Source of the DNA: Bacillota bacterium | GTDB taxonomy: Bacteria > Bacillota_A > Clostridia > Lutisporales > Lutisporaceae | Direction of reading: 5' to 3' | Length of the DNA stretch: 31,803 nucleotides | Assembly: GCA_022706865.1 (NCBI GenBank) | Contig: JAKJBT010000008.1 | Span: forward strand, 1-31,803 | Shown: piece after piece, positions 1 through 8,466 of the stretch | Layout of the letters: every line of letters begins with the position of its first letter | How positions within the stretch are numbered: the first letter of the stretch is position 1 | The notes under the pieces: model-generated | What the model saw: only the letters and a program-made list of their open reading frames with translations | Databases searched by the model: none | Told to the model about the DNA's origin: nothing | Program-made: the position numbers and the translations under genes

Positions 1-3
1 CAG

Positions 4-21
4 GAGAAACGTCCCCATGTC
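4..21 (+). repeat. Dispersed short repeat, copy 1
   Basis: The 18-mer GAGAAACGTCCCCATGTC occurs here and again, in the same orientation, at 29441-29458. The flanks differ. An exact 18-bp match between two intergenic sites 29 kb apart is not expected by chance, so this is probably a member of a short dispersed, REP-like intergenic repeat. Its function is unknown. Confidence 0.6.
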
Positions 22-142
22 TCCAAAGGTTTATGCTGTACTGCAGCTGCAAAAAAAGCTATAATTATATAAAGCATGCAAGGCTAATTCTTTACATATC
101 GGGAATAATAAAGCAATAGGAATTTATTTGCGAGGTGAAGCT

Positions 143-769
143 ATGGGCGTTCCCAGCTTTAAAAGGCTTCCGATGCACATTGGAGTTATTCCCGATGGAA
201 ACAGGAGATGGGCCCTGGGGAAGGGCTATGAAAAGCAGGATGGATACTTTTATGGAATAAAACCGGGCTTTGAACTTTACAAGCTATGTATTGAGCTTGG
301 AATAAAAGAGTTAACCCTATATGGCTTTACAGAAGACAATACCAAGAGGCCCTCCATACAGACACAAGCTTTCAGAAAAGCCTGCGTCGATGCTGTAATG
401 GATCTTACAGGGAAGGATGCGGAGCTGTTGGTCGTTGGGAATACCAGCTCCCCCATGTTTCCCCGGGAGCTTCTTCCTTATACTAAAAGAGTAAAGTTCG
501 GACAGGGGCTTATTAAAATCAACTTCCTGGTCAATTATGGATGGAATTGGGATTTGAACCATGCAGGGCATATTGCCTCTGCCGACATTTCAAGAGTGGA
601 CCTGATTATCCGATGGGGCGGAAGATGCAGACTCAGTGGTTTTCTGCCTATACAATCAGTGTATGCTGATTTTTATATTGTCGATGACCTATGGCCGGAT
701 TTTAAACCGGTGCATCTGTATAAAGCCCTTGAGTGGTATCAGGATCAGGATGTGACCCTTGGAGGATAA
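143..769 (+). CDS. Divergent undecaprenyl diphosphate synthase family protein
   Basis: This is a cis-prenyltransferase homologue of 208 aa, shorter than the usual 240-260 aa of UppS, which builds the C55 lipid carrier for cell-wall synthesis. Recognisable family blocks are HIGVIPDGNRRWA (residues 12-24, with the catalytic Mg-binding Asp at 18), YGFTEDNTKRP, LVNYGWNWDL and a C-terminal block RCRLSGFLPIQ...WPDF that keeps the two Arg and the Ser of the IPP site. The normally invariant Glu before the WPDF block is Asp (YADFY), and the conserved His after the first block is not evident. The start is the ATG at 143, behind GAGGTG at 132-137, rather than the TTG at 128. It lies 17 nt upstream of cca and is probably co-transcribed with it. 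It could be a prenyltransferase with another chain length or a paralogue with altered function; a standard uppS probably exists elsewhere. Confidence 0.8.
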   Translation: MGVPSFKRLPMHIGVIPDGNRRWALGKGYEKQDGYFYGIKPGFELYKLCIELGIKELTLYGFTEDNTKRPSIQTQAFRKACVDAVMDLTGKDAELLVVGNTSSPMFPRELLPYTKRVKFGQGLIKINFLVNYGWNWDLNHAGHIASADISRVDLIIRWGGRCRLSGFLPIQSVYADFYIVDDLWPDFKPVHLYKALEWYQDQDVTLGG

Positions 770-786
770 TAACGGAGGGACGGTAT

Positions 787-2136
787 ATGAAATACGATAT
801 TGAAATCCCCATACCCCAAAAGGTTCAATTTATACTGGATAAGCTGCATGAGCACAATTACCATGCTTTCATCGTAGGAGGCTGCGTAAGGGACAGCATC
901 CTTGGGAAGGTTCCCGGAGACTGGGATATTGCCACTGATGCGTTACCCGGGGAGGTAAAAGAGCTATTTCCAAAAACTGCGGATACGGGAATCAAACACG
1001 GCACCGTCACAGTAATAATTGAGAAAAGCCTCTTTGAGGTTACCACTTACCGTATAGACGGGGAATACGCTGATTTCAGGAGACCCAAGGCAGTAACCTT
1101 CACTTCCTCCATTGAAGAAGACCTTTCAAGAAGGGATTTCACCATAAATGCCATTGCTTACAGCCCTGAGACCGGAATTGTGGATCCCTTAGGCGGTGTA
1201 GCGGATATCGGTAAAAGGATTATAAGGACAGTAGGAGACCCTGAACAAAGGTTCAGTGAAGATGCCCTTCGTATGCTGAGGGCTGTACGCTTCTCCGCAC
1301 AACTGGGATTTTCTGTTGATGAGAGGACATTGAAAGCTATTGAAACAAACGGCAGTCTGATTGAAAGCATAAGCCCCGAGCGAATAAGAGATGAGCTTAC
1401 AAAAATACTATTATCCGATAACCCCCTTTGCTTTTCACTGCTGATGGATACAAAACTGATAAAATATACTCTGCCGGAGTTTGAACCCTGCTTTTTAACC
1501 AATCAGAACAATCCTTACCATTCATATAATGTAGCTGAGCATACACTGCGCTCAGTAGCCAATATTGAAAAGGACAGGATCCTTAGATGGGCTATGCTGC
1601 TGCATGATATAGGGAAGCCCGGCACAAAAACCACAGACAGCAAAGGAGTAGATCATTTTTATAATCACCAGCAGCTGAGTATCAAGCTTTCCGGAACAGC
1701 CATGCTGAGGCTGAGATTTGACAAAAAGTCCATGGACAAAATACTTCTGCTGGTGCGATGCCATGATATGCACATAAAGGCTGAACCAAAATCAGTCAGG
1801 AAAGCCATGTCCAGAGTTGGAGAGGGTATGTTTGAAAGCCTTCTTAAGGTCATTGAGGCGGATAAAAAGGCTCAAAACCCCGGGCTTCTTAAGGAACGCA
1901 CCGGGAAATTCATAAAAATATGGGAAATATATAAGGATATCAAGGAAAAAGGACAGTGTACAAGCCTGAAATCTCTTGCCGTAAACGGTGATGACCTTAT
2001 TGCGTTGGGTATCAAACCCGGAAAGAAAATAAAGGAGCTCCTCAACAGCCTTTTAGAAAAGGTTATTGAAGAGCCTGAGCTTAACCGGAAGGATTTATTG
2101 TTACGTTTAATTAGCCAGCATCACGGCACCGAATGA
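787..2136 (+). CDS. cca: CCA tRNA nucleotidyltransferase (class II, with HD domain)
   Basis: This enzyme adds or repairs the 3'-terminal CCA of tRNAs using CTP and ATP, in the cytoplasm. The 449-aa protein has the Pol-beta-type nucleotidyltransferase head with GGCVRDSILG, the metal-binding DWDIATDA (GDWDIATD) and RRDFTINAIAY. These are followed by the neck with EDALRMLRAVRFSAQLGF and RIRDEL, and then an HD-domain signature WAMLLHDIGKPG near residue 275. That order is typical of bacterial CCA-adding or polyA polymerase-like enzymes of Firmicutes. The ATG at 787 is preceded by GGAGGGA at 774-780; the longer frame from 733 runs back into the upstream gene and is not needed. The last 30 nt overlap the convergent Yip1 gene. 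The one tRNA in this window already encodes its CCA, so repair may be its main job. Confidence 0.95.
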   Translation: MKYDIEIPIPQKVQFILDKLHEHNYHAFIVGGCVRDSILGKVPGDWDIATDALPGEVKELFPKTADTGIKHGTVTVIIEKSLFEVTTYRIDGEYADFRRPKAVTFTSSIEEDLSRRDFTINAIAYSPETGIVDPLGGVADIGKRIIRTVGDPEQRFSEDALRMLRAVRFSAQLGFSVDERTLKAIETNGSLIESISPERIRDELTKILLSDNPLCFSLLMDTKLIKYTLPEFEPCFLTNQNNPYHSYNVAEHTLRSVANIEKDRILRWAMLLHDIGKPGTKTTDSKGVDHFYNHQQLSIKLSGTAMLRLRFDKKSMDKILLLVRCHDMHIKAEPKSVRKAMSRVGEGMFESLLKVIEADKKAQNPGLLKERTGKFIKIWEIYKDIKEKGQCTSLKSLAVNGDDLIALGIKPGKKIKELLNSLLEKVIEEPELNRKDLLLRLISQHHGTE

Positions 2137-2754
2137 TATTGCCAGAGCTACCAGCCACATTACTGCTACTATAATGATGCTCTTCTTTTCAGGAATGCCT
2201 GATACTGCAGATATGCCGAATACCATAAGTATTGACTGCCAGATAACAAATGGGTCAAGGTTGTTAAGCAGTATATCTTTAAATGTCGGACTTAATTCCA
2301 GGTATAGAAGGTTGCCCGTAAAATACATATAGGCGAACTTTACTACCATACCTAAAACAGATGCCATATATGCCAGGGTATAGACTGCCAGAACCTGTTT
2401 GTATTTTATCTCACCCTTGAATGCTCTGATAAATGCCTTATATACAAGTGCAATCAGCAGAATGATGGCGACTGTTGATATTGCGCCGGCAGCTGCAGAA
2501 ATAAGATTCATCATAGGCGAATTCATAAAAGGAATTGATGCCCTTACTGCTTCAGCCTGTTCAGGCGGCATAGCTGCTGCCTTTTCTTCCATCATTTCAA
2601 TAAACAGATCCTCGCCAAGAATCTTGGTTCCATAGGTATATAAACCCATCACAAGAGCTATAACGAACAGCTTCAATGCCCAGGCAGGCTTCTCGATGTA
2701 ATCCCTGAACAGCTCCGTTGGTTTGACAAAAAACAGCTTTAGCTTTCTAAGCAT
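2107..2754 (-). CDS. Yip1 domain integral membrane protein
   Basis: A 215-aa polytopic membrane protein. The N-terminal segment LFFVKPTELFRDYIEKPAW (residues 7-25) followed by about five hydrophobic helices is the typical arrangement of bacterial Yip1-domain proteins (first helix about 27-45, then 82-106, 122-145, 165-185 and 190-212). A polar, Met/Ala/Glu-rich loop separates helix 1 from helix 2. The function of the bacterial members is unknown. The start ATG is preceded by a G-rich site (GGGGGTAATT). The gene runs against cca and the two coding regions overlap by 30 nt at their 3' ends, so no separate terminator exists between them. It is probably monocistronic. Confidence 0.7.
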   Translation of the reverse strand: MLRKLKLFFVKPTELFRDYIEKPAWALKLFVIALVMGLYTYGTKILGEDLFIEMMEEKAAAMPPEQAEAVRASIPFMNSPMMNLISAAAGAISTVAIILLIALVYKAFIRAFKGEIKYKQVLAVYTLAYMASVLGMVVKFAYMYFTGNLLYLELSPTFKDILLNNLDPFVIWQSILMVFGISAVSGIPEKKSIIIVAVMWLVALAISFGAVMLAN

Positions 2755-2821
2755 TTAATTACCCCCACAAACAAAATATTGATCCCCTATACGTATTATA
2801 CAGAATTTGGAACCATAAGTA

Positions 2822-2842
2822 AATAAGGCCTTAGGCCTTATT
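2822..2842 (-). terminator. Probable terminator of the GT2 gene
   Basis: AATAAGGCC and GGCCTTATT form a perfect 9-bp stem with a 3-nt loop. On the minus strand it includes the stop codon of the glycosyltransferase and is followed by TACTTATGG, so the U-tract is weak. Confidence 0.55.
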
Positions 2843-4085
2843 CCAATTCATGTATTGTAACTTTTCTTGTGTGCAGAGTATGGCTCCATTCTTTGTTTTT
2901 CATCATTATTATTCCTTCAATGGCTATTGGTATCCAGGTAAAGCAATACAATATGTATAACGGATAGAACAGCAGCAGCTTCCAGGACAGCTTCCTGTCA
3001 TAGTATAAGCATAAAGGTATCAGTATTAATTGTATTATGCCATAGAGCCTGAAGAATTCCGGAGCAATGCTTGATGATAAGATATACAAATCGTAGTCCA
3101 TAATATATGCATTTATAGGGGAGATAAGCAGCATAATGCCGCCTGCAAGCAGTACATAAGGCTGCAGCGTATATACCGCACAATCAATTAATGCGGCATT
3201 CCTATCCCGCATACCCTTTATGAAGAGCCTGACAAAATATCTTGAACAGACATCGGCAAAGCCCTGCATCCATCTTCTCCTCTGCCTCCAGGACTGAGCC
3301 AGGGTCAAAGGCTTTTCATCATATACTATTGCTTCATGAGCCCATCCCACCTTGATATTATTAAGCATAAGCTTCATGGTGAACTCCAGGTCTTCTGCAA
3401 GGCAGGTGGTATTCCAGCCTATCCTTTTCAGCACTTCGACATCCACGCAGAAGCCTGTGCCTCCTATTTCACAGCTCATTCCAAGGAATGACCTTGCGCA
3501 TTGGAACAGCCTGTTGGTGGACCAGAATGCAATGGAATAGCTTGCTGTAATCCACGTGTCATTAGGATTCTTGCTGTCTATGTACCCCTGTATTACCTTA
3601 TGGCCGTCGCAAAGCTTGTTATTCATTTCTCTCAGAAAGTTCATTGATACCAGGTTGTCTGCATCAAAAATTACCGCCCCGTCATAGTCGCTGCCTTCAT
3701 CATACAGTACCTTTTCAAATGCCCACTGCAGAGCATATCCCTTGCCCCGCTTCTTACTGTCGTTCCTTTCCAGTACATTTGCTCCTGCTGCCCTTGCAGC
3801 AGCTGCGGTATTGTCGGTACAATTATCCGCAATGACATAAATATCGTAGCAATCCTTGGGATAATCAAGCTGCTTCAGGTTATCCACTATGTTTTCTATT
3901 ACTATCTCTTCATTATGAGCGGGAATAAAGACAGCAAACTTTTTTATCGGCAGATAATTTTTTGAAGCCTTGCCGTGAATTTTCTCTGCCAGCCCGAAAA
4001 CCGAAGTAATAAAGTAATATATGCCTATTAAAAAGAAAAATATCTGAAATATCAACAATAGAATATTTATTATGTCCTTCAGCAT
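2838..4085 (-). CDS. Processive family 2 glycosyltransferase, membrane-bound
   Basis: A 415-aa GT2 enzyme of the cellulose/hyaluronan/poly-GlcNAc synthase type. It has an N-terminal transmembrane helix (about 5-30), a GT-A fold starting with FIPAHNEE, the nucleotide-sugar/metal motif FDADN near residue 140, an acceptor-site region ending in CLAEDLEFTMKL, and the processivity signature QRRRWMQG near 263-270. Three to four C-terminal helices (about 300-400) would form the export path. It would polymerise a UDP-sugar into an extracellular polysaccharide or glycolipid, but sugar and product cannot be told from sequence. No partner gene (deacetylase, BcsB-like or PgaB-like) is adjacent; the gene stands alone with its own promoter and terminator. 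The start has AAGGA 9 nt upstream. A long inverted repeat lies in the leader at 4157-4195. Confidence 0.85.
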   Translation of the reverse strand: MLKDIINILLLIFQIFFFLIGIYYFITSVFGLAEKIHGKASKNYLPIKKFAVFIPAHNEEIVIENIVDNLKQLDYPKDCYDIYVIADNCTDNTAAAARAAGANVLERNDSKKRGKGYALQWAFEKVLYDEGSDYDGAVIFDADNLVSMNFLREMNNKLCDGHKVIQGYIDSKNPNDTWITASYSIAFWSTNRLFQCARSFLGMSCEIGGTGFCVDVEVLKRIGWNTTCLAEDLEFTMKLMLNNIKVGWAHEAIVYDEKPLTLAQSWRQRRRWMQGFADVCSRYFVRLFIKGMRDRNAALIDCAVYTLQPYVLLAGGIMLLISPINAYIMDYDLYILSSSIAPEFFRLYGIIQLILIPLCLYYDRKLSWKLLLFYPLYILYCFTWIPIAIEGIIMMKNKEWSHTLHTRKVTIHELE

Positions 4086-4156
4086 TTATGTCATTCCTTC
4101 CGTCCGCGTTAAGAGTCCTATAATTTGCACATATACAATGATATCACTTTCCCCAG

Positions 4157-4195
4157 GCAGTATAAAATATTACTGATAATAATATTTCATACTGC
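4157..4195 (-). repeat. 16-bp inverted repeat in the GT2 leader
   Basis: Arms 4157-4172 and 4180-4195 are complementary at 15 of 16 positions, and the odd position would be a G-U pair in the minus-strand RNA. The spacer is 7 nt. It lies between the predicted promoter (4213-4242) and the start codon at 4085 and has no following U-run, so it is not a normal terminator. It could be an operator or a leader hairpin. Confidence 0.6.
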
Positions 4196-4212
4196 ATTTC
4201 CATTATTCTCAT

Positions 4213-4242
4213 TTTATACAAAAATAACTCATCCGTTTGCAA
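4213..4242 (-). promoter_or_regulatory. Candidate sigma-A promoter of the GT2 gene
   Basis: On the minus strand TTGCAA (4242-4237), an 18-nt spacer and TATAAA (4218-4213) are found about 130 nt upstream of the start codon. Confidence 0.5.
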
Positions 4243-4281
4243 TTGTCCTTAAAATCTGTCCGCAATACTTGGATTTAAAAA

Positions 4282-4302
4282 AATAAGACTCCTCGTCTTA
4301 TT
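4282..4302 (-). terminator. Rho-independent terminator of the lonB-lon-ysxC block
   Basis: On the minus strand AATAAGAC, a 5-nt loop and GTCTTATT are followed by a run of seven T. It lies 26 nt past the stop of the 127-aa gene and closes the long minus-strand transcription block. Confidence 0.85.
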
Positions 4303-4327
4303 ATTTCAATTCTATTCAAATATATTA

Positions 4328-4711
4328 TCAATTCATATTTTGCAGATAGTTAAGAGCCTTTTGGCTCAAATAGGTTATCCTGTTCTGAGGTGCAGCGAAC
4401 TCCTTCTCCACAAAGGATCTTCCCCCTTCATTACTATTGAGCCAAACCATATAGTATATAACAAAATCATCCTTCAATACACTGGGCCTGTTGTATATCA
4501 TGTCAGGGCATCTGCCCAGGCAGTCAGACACAGCTGATACCACATCATTCATCATGGAAGGAATCCTGCTCAAGGATATTATTATTTCATCTTCAGTGGC
4601 CGTAACTACTATTATGCTGTCGTTTTCCATATTCTTTACGGTCACTACCGACTTTCTCACTATAGCTTCCGTCAATGCATCCAATAATACTCTATGAAAC
4701 TCAATTTCCAT
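4328..4711 (-). CDS. Hypothetical protein, 127 aa
   Basis: I do not recognise a family. The protein is soluble with no signal peptide or membrane helix. It has a mixed alpha/beta look: an N-terminal helix (residues 1-18), a Val/Ile-rich strand region VVTVKNMENDSIIVVTATEDEIIISL (written in part; residues 22-47) and a helical C-terminus. Two cysteines (CLGRC) lie near residue 68. It begins 18 nt after the CPBP protease gene and ends just before a strong terminator, so it is the last gene of the lonB-lon-ysxC-CPBP block. AAAGGA lies about 11 nt before the ATG. The conserved synteny and operon position support it being a real gene, but no role can be assigned. Confidence 0.65.
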   Translation of the reverse strand: MEIEFHRVLLDALTEAIVRKSVVTVKNMENDSIIVVTATEDEIIISLSRIPSMMNDVVSAVSDCLGRCPDMIYNRPSVLKDDFVIYYMVWLNSNEGGRSFVEKEFAAPQNRITYLSQKALNYLQNMN

Positions 4712-4729
4712 ATAAATACTTATCCTTTC

Positions 4730-5452
4730 CTATACAATTAATAGCACCACAGTAGCAAGGTTTGATACCAGGTGAGCAGTTACGGCACCATAAAAGCCCT
4801 TTCTCTCATATATAAATGTGCAGTAAAGCCCCAACCCTAAAAAGGTGGGAATACCGGATATATTGAAATGCAGCAGCGTAAAAAGCAATGTTGATATTAT
4901 TGCAGCTGCCGCATGGGGCATACTTTTCAGTAAAAGCTTATCATAAATATAATATCTGAAGATATATTCCTCCACAAAAGGTGCCAATATTACCACCAGA
5001 ATGAAAAGCAGCGCTTTGTAGTACATCTCTCCTTGTGCAAATTCTTCTACTATTTCCTGAGGTTTGGCTTCCATATTGAAATATATGTTCAAAATGTGCA
5101 CATATAACTTATTTATCTGATTGATTATTACTTTAAAGATCAGGGTGGCGCCGGCAACAAAAATAATATCACCGGCTGTTGCCGACCAAATATTGATATC
5201 TCTTATTTCAATTTCAGCCTCTGCTTTCCTGTGAACTTTGGAGAGCAGAATAAGCACCCCGATAAAAGGAGCCAGTTCATGAATAAAAAACGCTGCGGAC
5301 CAATAAGCCACTCCTACGGCAAGCTTTGCGGCCAAACTCAGATCCTTGAATACATATTCGTACAGCGAGATAAAAATCGGGACATTAAGCAGCAGAAAAG
5401 TTAGAATAATAATAAATGCCTCATATACCTCCAATAGTGTCCCCCCCCCCAT
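4730..5452 (-). CDS. CPBP family intramembrane glutamic protease
   Basis: A polytopic membrane protein of about 240 aa with the three CPBP (CAAX protease and bacteriocin-processing, Abi) motifs: EEYIFR (EExxxR), FTLLHFN (FxxxH) and TAHLVSN (His), inside the C-terminal hydrophobic half. Family members are membrane-embedded metal-independent or glutamic endopeptidases, and their substrates in bacteria are mostly unknown. It starts 9 nt after ysxC. The start is ambiguous: the ATG at 5452 is followed directly by ten G (5450-5441), giving M-G-G-G-T. Alternatively a TTG at 5434 (MEVYEAF) sits 6 nt after the G-run, which could then act as its ribosome binding site. With the ATG start, any change in G-run length would shift the frame. 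Confidence 0.85.
   Translation of the reverse strand: MGGGTLLEVYEAFIIILTFLLLNVPIFISLYEYVFKDLSLAAKLAVGVAYWSAAFFIHELAPFIGVLILLSKVHRKAEAEIEIRDINIWSATAGDIIFVAGATLIFKVIINQINKLYVHILNIYFNMEAKPQEIVEEFAQGEMYYKALLFILVVILAPFVEEYIFRYYIYDKLLLKSMPHAAAAIISTLLFTLLHFNISGIPTFLGLGLYCTFIYERKGFYGAVTAHLVSNLATVVLLIV
5441..5450 (-). repeat. Ten-base poly-G tract at the start of the CPBP gene
   Basis: An uninterrupted run of ten C on the plus strand (G on the coding strand) immediately follows the ATG at 5452. Mononucleotide G tracts this long are rare in an AT-rich genome and are slippage-prone. It may tune or switch translation of the protease gene, or be a sequencing-length error. Confidence 0.8.
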
Positions 5453-5461
5453 CAAATAAGC

Positions 5462-6043
5462 CTACTTCCAGGTCAGCAATGCCTCCCAGAGCTCCTCTCT
5501 CCCGGCATGGGTCTCAGAGGAGTAAGGAATCAGAATATCATTTTGGTTAATACCAAGTTTTTGCTTAATTATATTCAAGTTCTTGTTCACTGATGACCTG
5601 GTGATTTTATCCAGCTTTGTCGCAACAACAGTTACAGACTTTCTGTAATACTTAATAAAATCATACATAAGCTTATCATCAGCTGTGGGCTCATGGCGTA
5701 TATCCACCAACAGGACAACATTCTTCAGGTTTTCCCTATACCTCAGATAATCCTCTATCATCTTGCCCCATGCCTGCTTCTGGCTTTGTGATACGGCTGC
5801 ATATCCATAGCCCGGTAAATCAACAAGAACAAACTCATCATTAACCAGAAAGAAGTTGATCAATCTGGTCTTTCCTGGGCTTGAGCTTGTCTTAACAAGC
5901 TTCTTCCGGTTAAGAAGCGAATTAATCAGCGAGGATTTTCCAACATTAGATCTGCCGGAAAAAGCTATTTCCGGCAGATCAAGCTCTGGATACTGGTTTT
6001 GCAGAACTGCGCTTTTTATAAACTCACACTTCTTAATTATCAT
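5462..6043 (-). CDS. ysxC: Ribosome biogenesis GTP-binding protein YsxC/EngB
   Basis: An essential TRAFAC-class GTPase needed for late assembly of the 50S ribosomal subunit. All G motifs are visible: G1 GRSNVGKS, a G2 Thr in [11 protein letters not shown]3 DLPGYGYA, G4 TKLDK and a G5 SSET-type segment near the C-terminus. The length of about 193 aa is normal. I place the start at the ATG at 6043 because AAGGA lies 9 nt before it; the in-frame ATG at 6052 is only 1 nt from that site. The start lies inside the end of lon (11-nt overlap), indicating translational coupling. The lon-ysxC order is the same as in Bacillus and many Clostridia. Confidence 0.95.
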   Translation of the reverse strand: MIIKKCEFIKSAVLQNQYPELDLPEIAFSGRSNVGKSSLINSLLNRKKLVKTSSSPGKTRLINFFLVNDEFVLVDLPGYGYAAVSQSQKQAWGKMIEDYLRYRENLKNVVLLVDIRHEPTADDKLMYDFIKYYRKSVTVVATKLDKITRSSVNKNLNIIKQKLGINQNDILIPYSSETHAGREELWEALLTWK

Positions 6044-8375
6044 GTTTCTCATTCCTTATCAATGCATGGGACAGGACCTCATCCATATCTGATACAAGCA
6101 CAAAGGTCATGTTTTTCTTTACGGTATCCGGAATTTCCTCAATATCCTTTTCATTCTCATAAGGAAGAATAACTTTCTTTATACCTGCACGCTTGGCAGC
6201 AAGCACCTTCTCCTTCAGGCCGCCTATGGGCAGCACCCTTCCCCTTAAAGTAACTTCTCCGGTCATTGCTACGTCCCTATACACCGGAATTCTTGCAAGG
6301 GCTGATACCAAGGCCGTTGTCATGGTTATTCCTGCTGAAGGGCCATCCTTTGGTGTAGCACCCTCCGGAACATGTATATGAATATCTGTATTCTTCGTAA
6401 ATTCCTTATCGATACCAAATTCCTCACATCTGGAGCGAATGTAGCTTAAGCCTGCTCTTGCAGATTCCTTCATTACATCTCCAAGATGTCCCGTAAGCTC
6501 AAGCTTTCCTGTGCCGGGCATTACAGAGACCTCAATGAACAATGTATCTCCGCCCACGGAGGTCCAGGCCAAACCGGTAACTACACCTATCTCGTTCTTC
6601 TGGTTTATCAAATCATGCCTGTATTTTTGAATCCCAAGATACTTTTTCAGATTACCGGGAGTAACTTTGACTCTTTTTTTGTTGTTCTCCACTATTTGAG
6701 TAGCGCATTTTCTAATAATATTTGCAATCTCACGCTCCAGGTTCCTTACCCCTGCTTCCCTTGTATAACCGTTTATAACTGCTCTTATGACAGCTTCGGA
6801 AATAGAAACACTATCATCCTTTAATGAATGCTCTTTTATCTGTTTAGGCACCAGATAGTCAGCAGCTATATGAAGCTTCTCCTCTTCCGTATACCCTGAA
6901 ATATATATTACCTCCATCCTGTCCAATAGTGCCGGAGGTATGGTATCTGTCGAATTTGCAGTGGTTAGGAACATGACCTTTGAAAGATCAAAGGGCAGCT
7001 CAAGATAGTGATCCCTGAATTCCTTATTCTGTTCCGAATCAAGTACTTCAAGCAATGCAGAAGCCGGATCACCCCTGAAGTCACTGGCCAGTTTATCGAT
7101 TTCATCGAAGAGGAACAAAGGATTCCTTGAACCTGCCTGCTTTATGGAGTATATTATACGGCCGGGAATAGCTCCGATATATGTCCTTCGATGTCCCCTT
7201 ATCTCTGCTTCATCACGGACTCCGCCCAAAGACATCCTGGCAAACTTCCTCCCCATTGCCCTTGCAATGGATCTGGCTATGGAGGTTTTGCCCACTCCGG
7301 GAGGCCCGACCAGACACAATATAGGCCCCTTCATATTGTTGGAAAGCTGCCTTATAGCCATGTACTCAAGCACTCTCTCCTTAACCTTCTTAAGTCCGTA
7401 ATGATCCTCGTCAAGCACCTTTCTTGCATTCTTTATATCAAGATTATCTTCAGTCAAAGTATTCCAAGGCAAATCAAAAATCCAATCCAGGTAAGTCCTT
7501 GTCACGCCTACCTCGGGAGAGCCCTGGGACATCTTGGACAGCCTATCCAGCTCCTTTTCCACCTTTTCCCTTACCTCATCGGGTACATCAAGCTTTGAAA
7601 GCTTTTCAGAGTATTGCTCAATTTCCTCTGCGTGCCCTTCCTTTTCTCCCAGCTCCCGCTGAATAGCCTTAAGCTGCTCCCTCAGATAATATTCCTTCTG
7701 GGACTTGTCTATCTGTTTTCTGACCCTGGAGTTTATCTTTCTCTCTATTTCAAGTATTTCAAGCTCCCTGGAGAGTATTTCAAATATTTTCTCCATTCTC
7801 TCCTTTACATCAAACAAGGATAATATTTCCTGCTTCTCTTCTATTTTAATAGTGAGATTTGAGGCTATAACATCTGCAAATCTGGACGCATCTTCTATGT
7901 CGGATACTGTGATAAGTGTTTCCGGTGCGACCTTGGGGTTTGCCTTAATATATTCATCGAAAACCTCCATGACACTTCTTCTTAATGCTTCCAGCTCCAA
8001 ATCTCCCGACATCTGTATATCCTGATGCTCCAGCACATCTACAAGGAAATAAGTATCCTCGGAAATTATATCCTTGATCTCCGCTCTGTTGATTCCTTCA
8101 ACAAGTACCCTTATGGTGTCCCCCGGCAGCTTAAGAAGCTGCTTTATCTTTGATATGGTGCCCACTTCATAAAAATCTTCCACTGTGGGCAGATCAGTAT
8201 GAGCATCCTTCTGAGTAACAAGAAATATAAGCTGGTCATTAATCATAGCCTCTTCCAATGCTCTTATTGATTTCTCCCTGCCCACATCAAAGTGCAAAAC
8301 CATATATGGAAAAATGCTTAAGCCTCTCAGTGGCAGCAACGGCAATCTCTTGATATCTTCTTTTCTTTTCCGCAT
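6033..8375 (-). CDS. lon: ATP-dependent protease LonA
   Basis: A 780-aa cytoplasmic AAA+ serine protease that degrades misfolded and regulatory proteins as a hexamer. The order is an N-terminal substrate-binding domain ([19 protein letters not shown] onwards), a coiled-coil region (about 195-265), an AAA+ module with Walker [10 protein letters not shown] and Walker [10 protein letters not shown], and the C-terminal protease domain with the Ser-Lys dyad Ser680 (DGPSAG) and Lys723 (GGLKEK). Full length for the family. The start has AGGAG 8 nt upstream. A promoter just upstream (8410-8438) allows transcription independent of lonB. No CtsR or CIRCE-like operator is visible in front of it. Confidence 0.97.
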   Translation of the reverse strand: MRKRKEDIKRLPLLPLRGLSIFPYMVLHFDVGREKSIRALEEAMINDQLIFLVTQKDAHTDLPTVEDFYEVGTISKIKQLLKLPGDTIRVLVEGINRAEIKDIISEDTYFLVDVLEHQDIQMSGDLELEALRRSVMEVFDEYIKANPKVAPETLITVSDIEDASRFADVIASNLTIKIEEKQEILSLFDVKERMEKIFEILSRELEILEIERKINSRVRKQIDKSQKEYYLREQLKAIQRELGEKEGHAEEIEQYSEKLSKLDVPDEVREKVEKELDRLSKMSQGSPEVGVTRTYLDWIFDLPWNTLTEDNLDIKNARKVLDEDHYGLKKVKERVLEYMAIRQLSNNMKGPILCLVGPPGVGKTSIARSIARAMGRKFARMSLGGVRDEAEIRGHRRTYIGAIPGRIIYSIKQAGSRNPLFLFDEIDKLASDFRGDPASALLEVLDSEQNKEFRDHYLELPFDLSKVMFLTTANSTDTIPPALLDRMEVIYISGYTEEEKLHIAADYLVPKQIKEHSLKDDSVSISEAVIRAVINGYTREAGVRNLEREIANIIRKCATQIVENNKKRVKVTPGNLKKYLGIQKYRHDLINQKNEIGVVTGLAWTSVGGDTLFIEVSVMPGTGKLELTGHLGDVMKESARAGLSYIRSRCEEFGIDKEFTKNTDIHIHVPEGATPKDGPSAGITMTTALVSALARIPVYRDVAMTGEVTLRGRVLPIGGLKEKVLAAKRAGIKKVILPYENEKDIEEIPDTVKKNMTFVLVSDMDEVLSHALIRNEKHDN

Positions 8376-8409
8376 TTTATCAACTCCTGTAATACCATGT
8401 GTCTAATCT

Positions 8410-8438
8410 ATTATATCTTTACAAAAATTTTTTATCAA
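8410..8438 (-). promoter_or_regulatory. Sigma-A promoter of lon
   Basis: On the minus strand TTGATA (8438-8433), a 17-nt spacer and TATAAT (8415-8410) lie 35 nt before the start codon, in the gap after lonB. Confidence 0.8.
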
Positions 8439-8466
8439 TATTTTTAATCAAGTTGTCCTTTTTCCA

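Noticed and set aside
6486..6824. 112-aa open frame on the plus strand inside lon
   Set aside because: A shadow frame opposite the LonA protease and AAA+ region.
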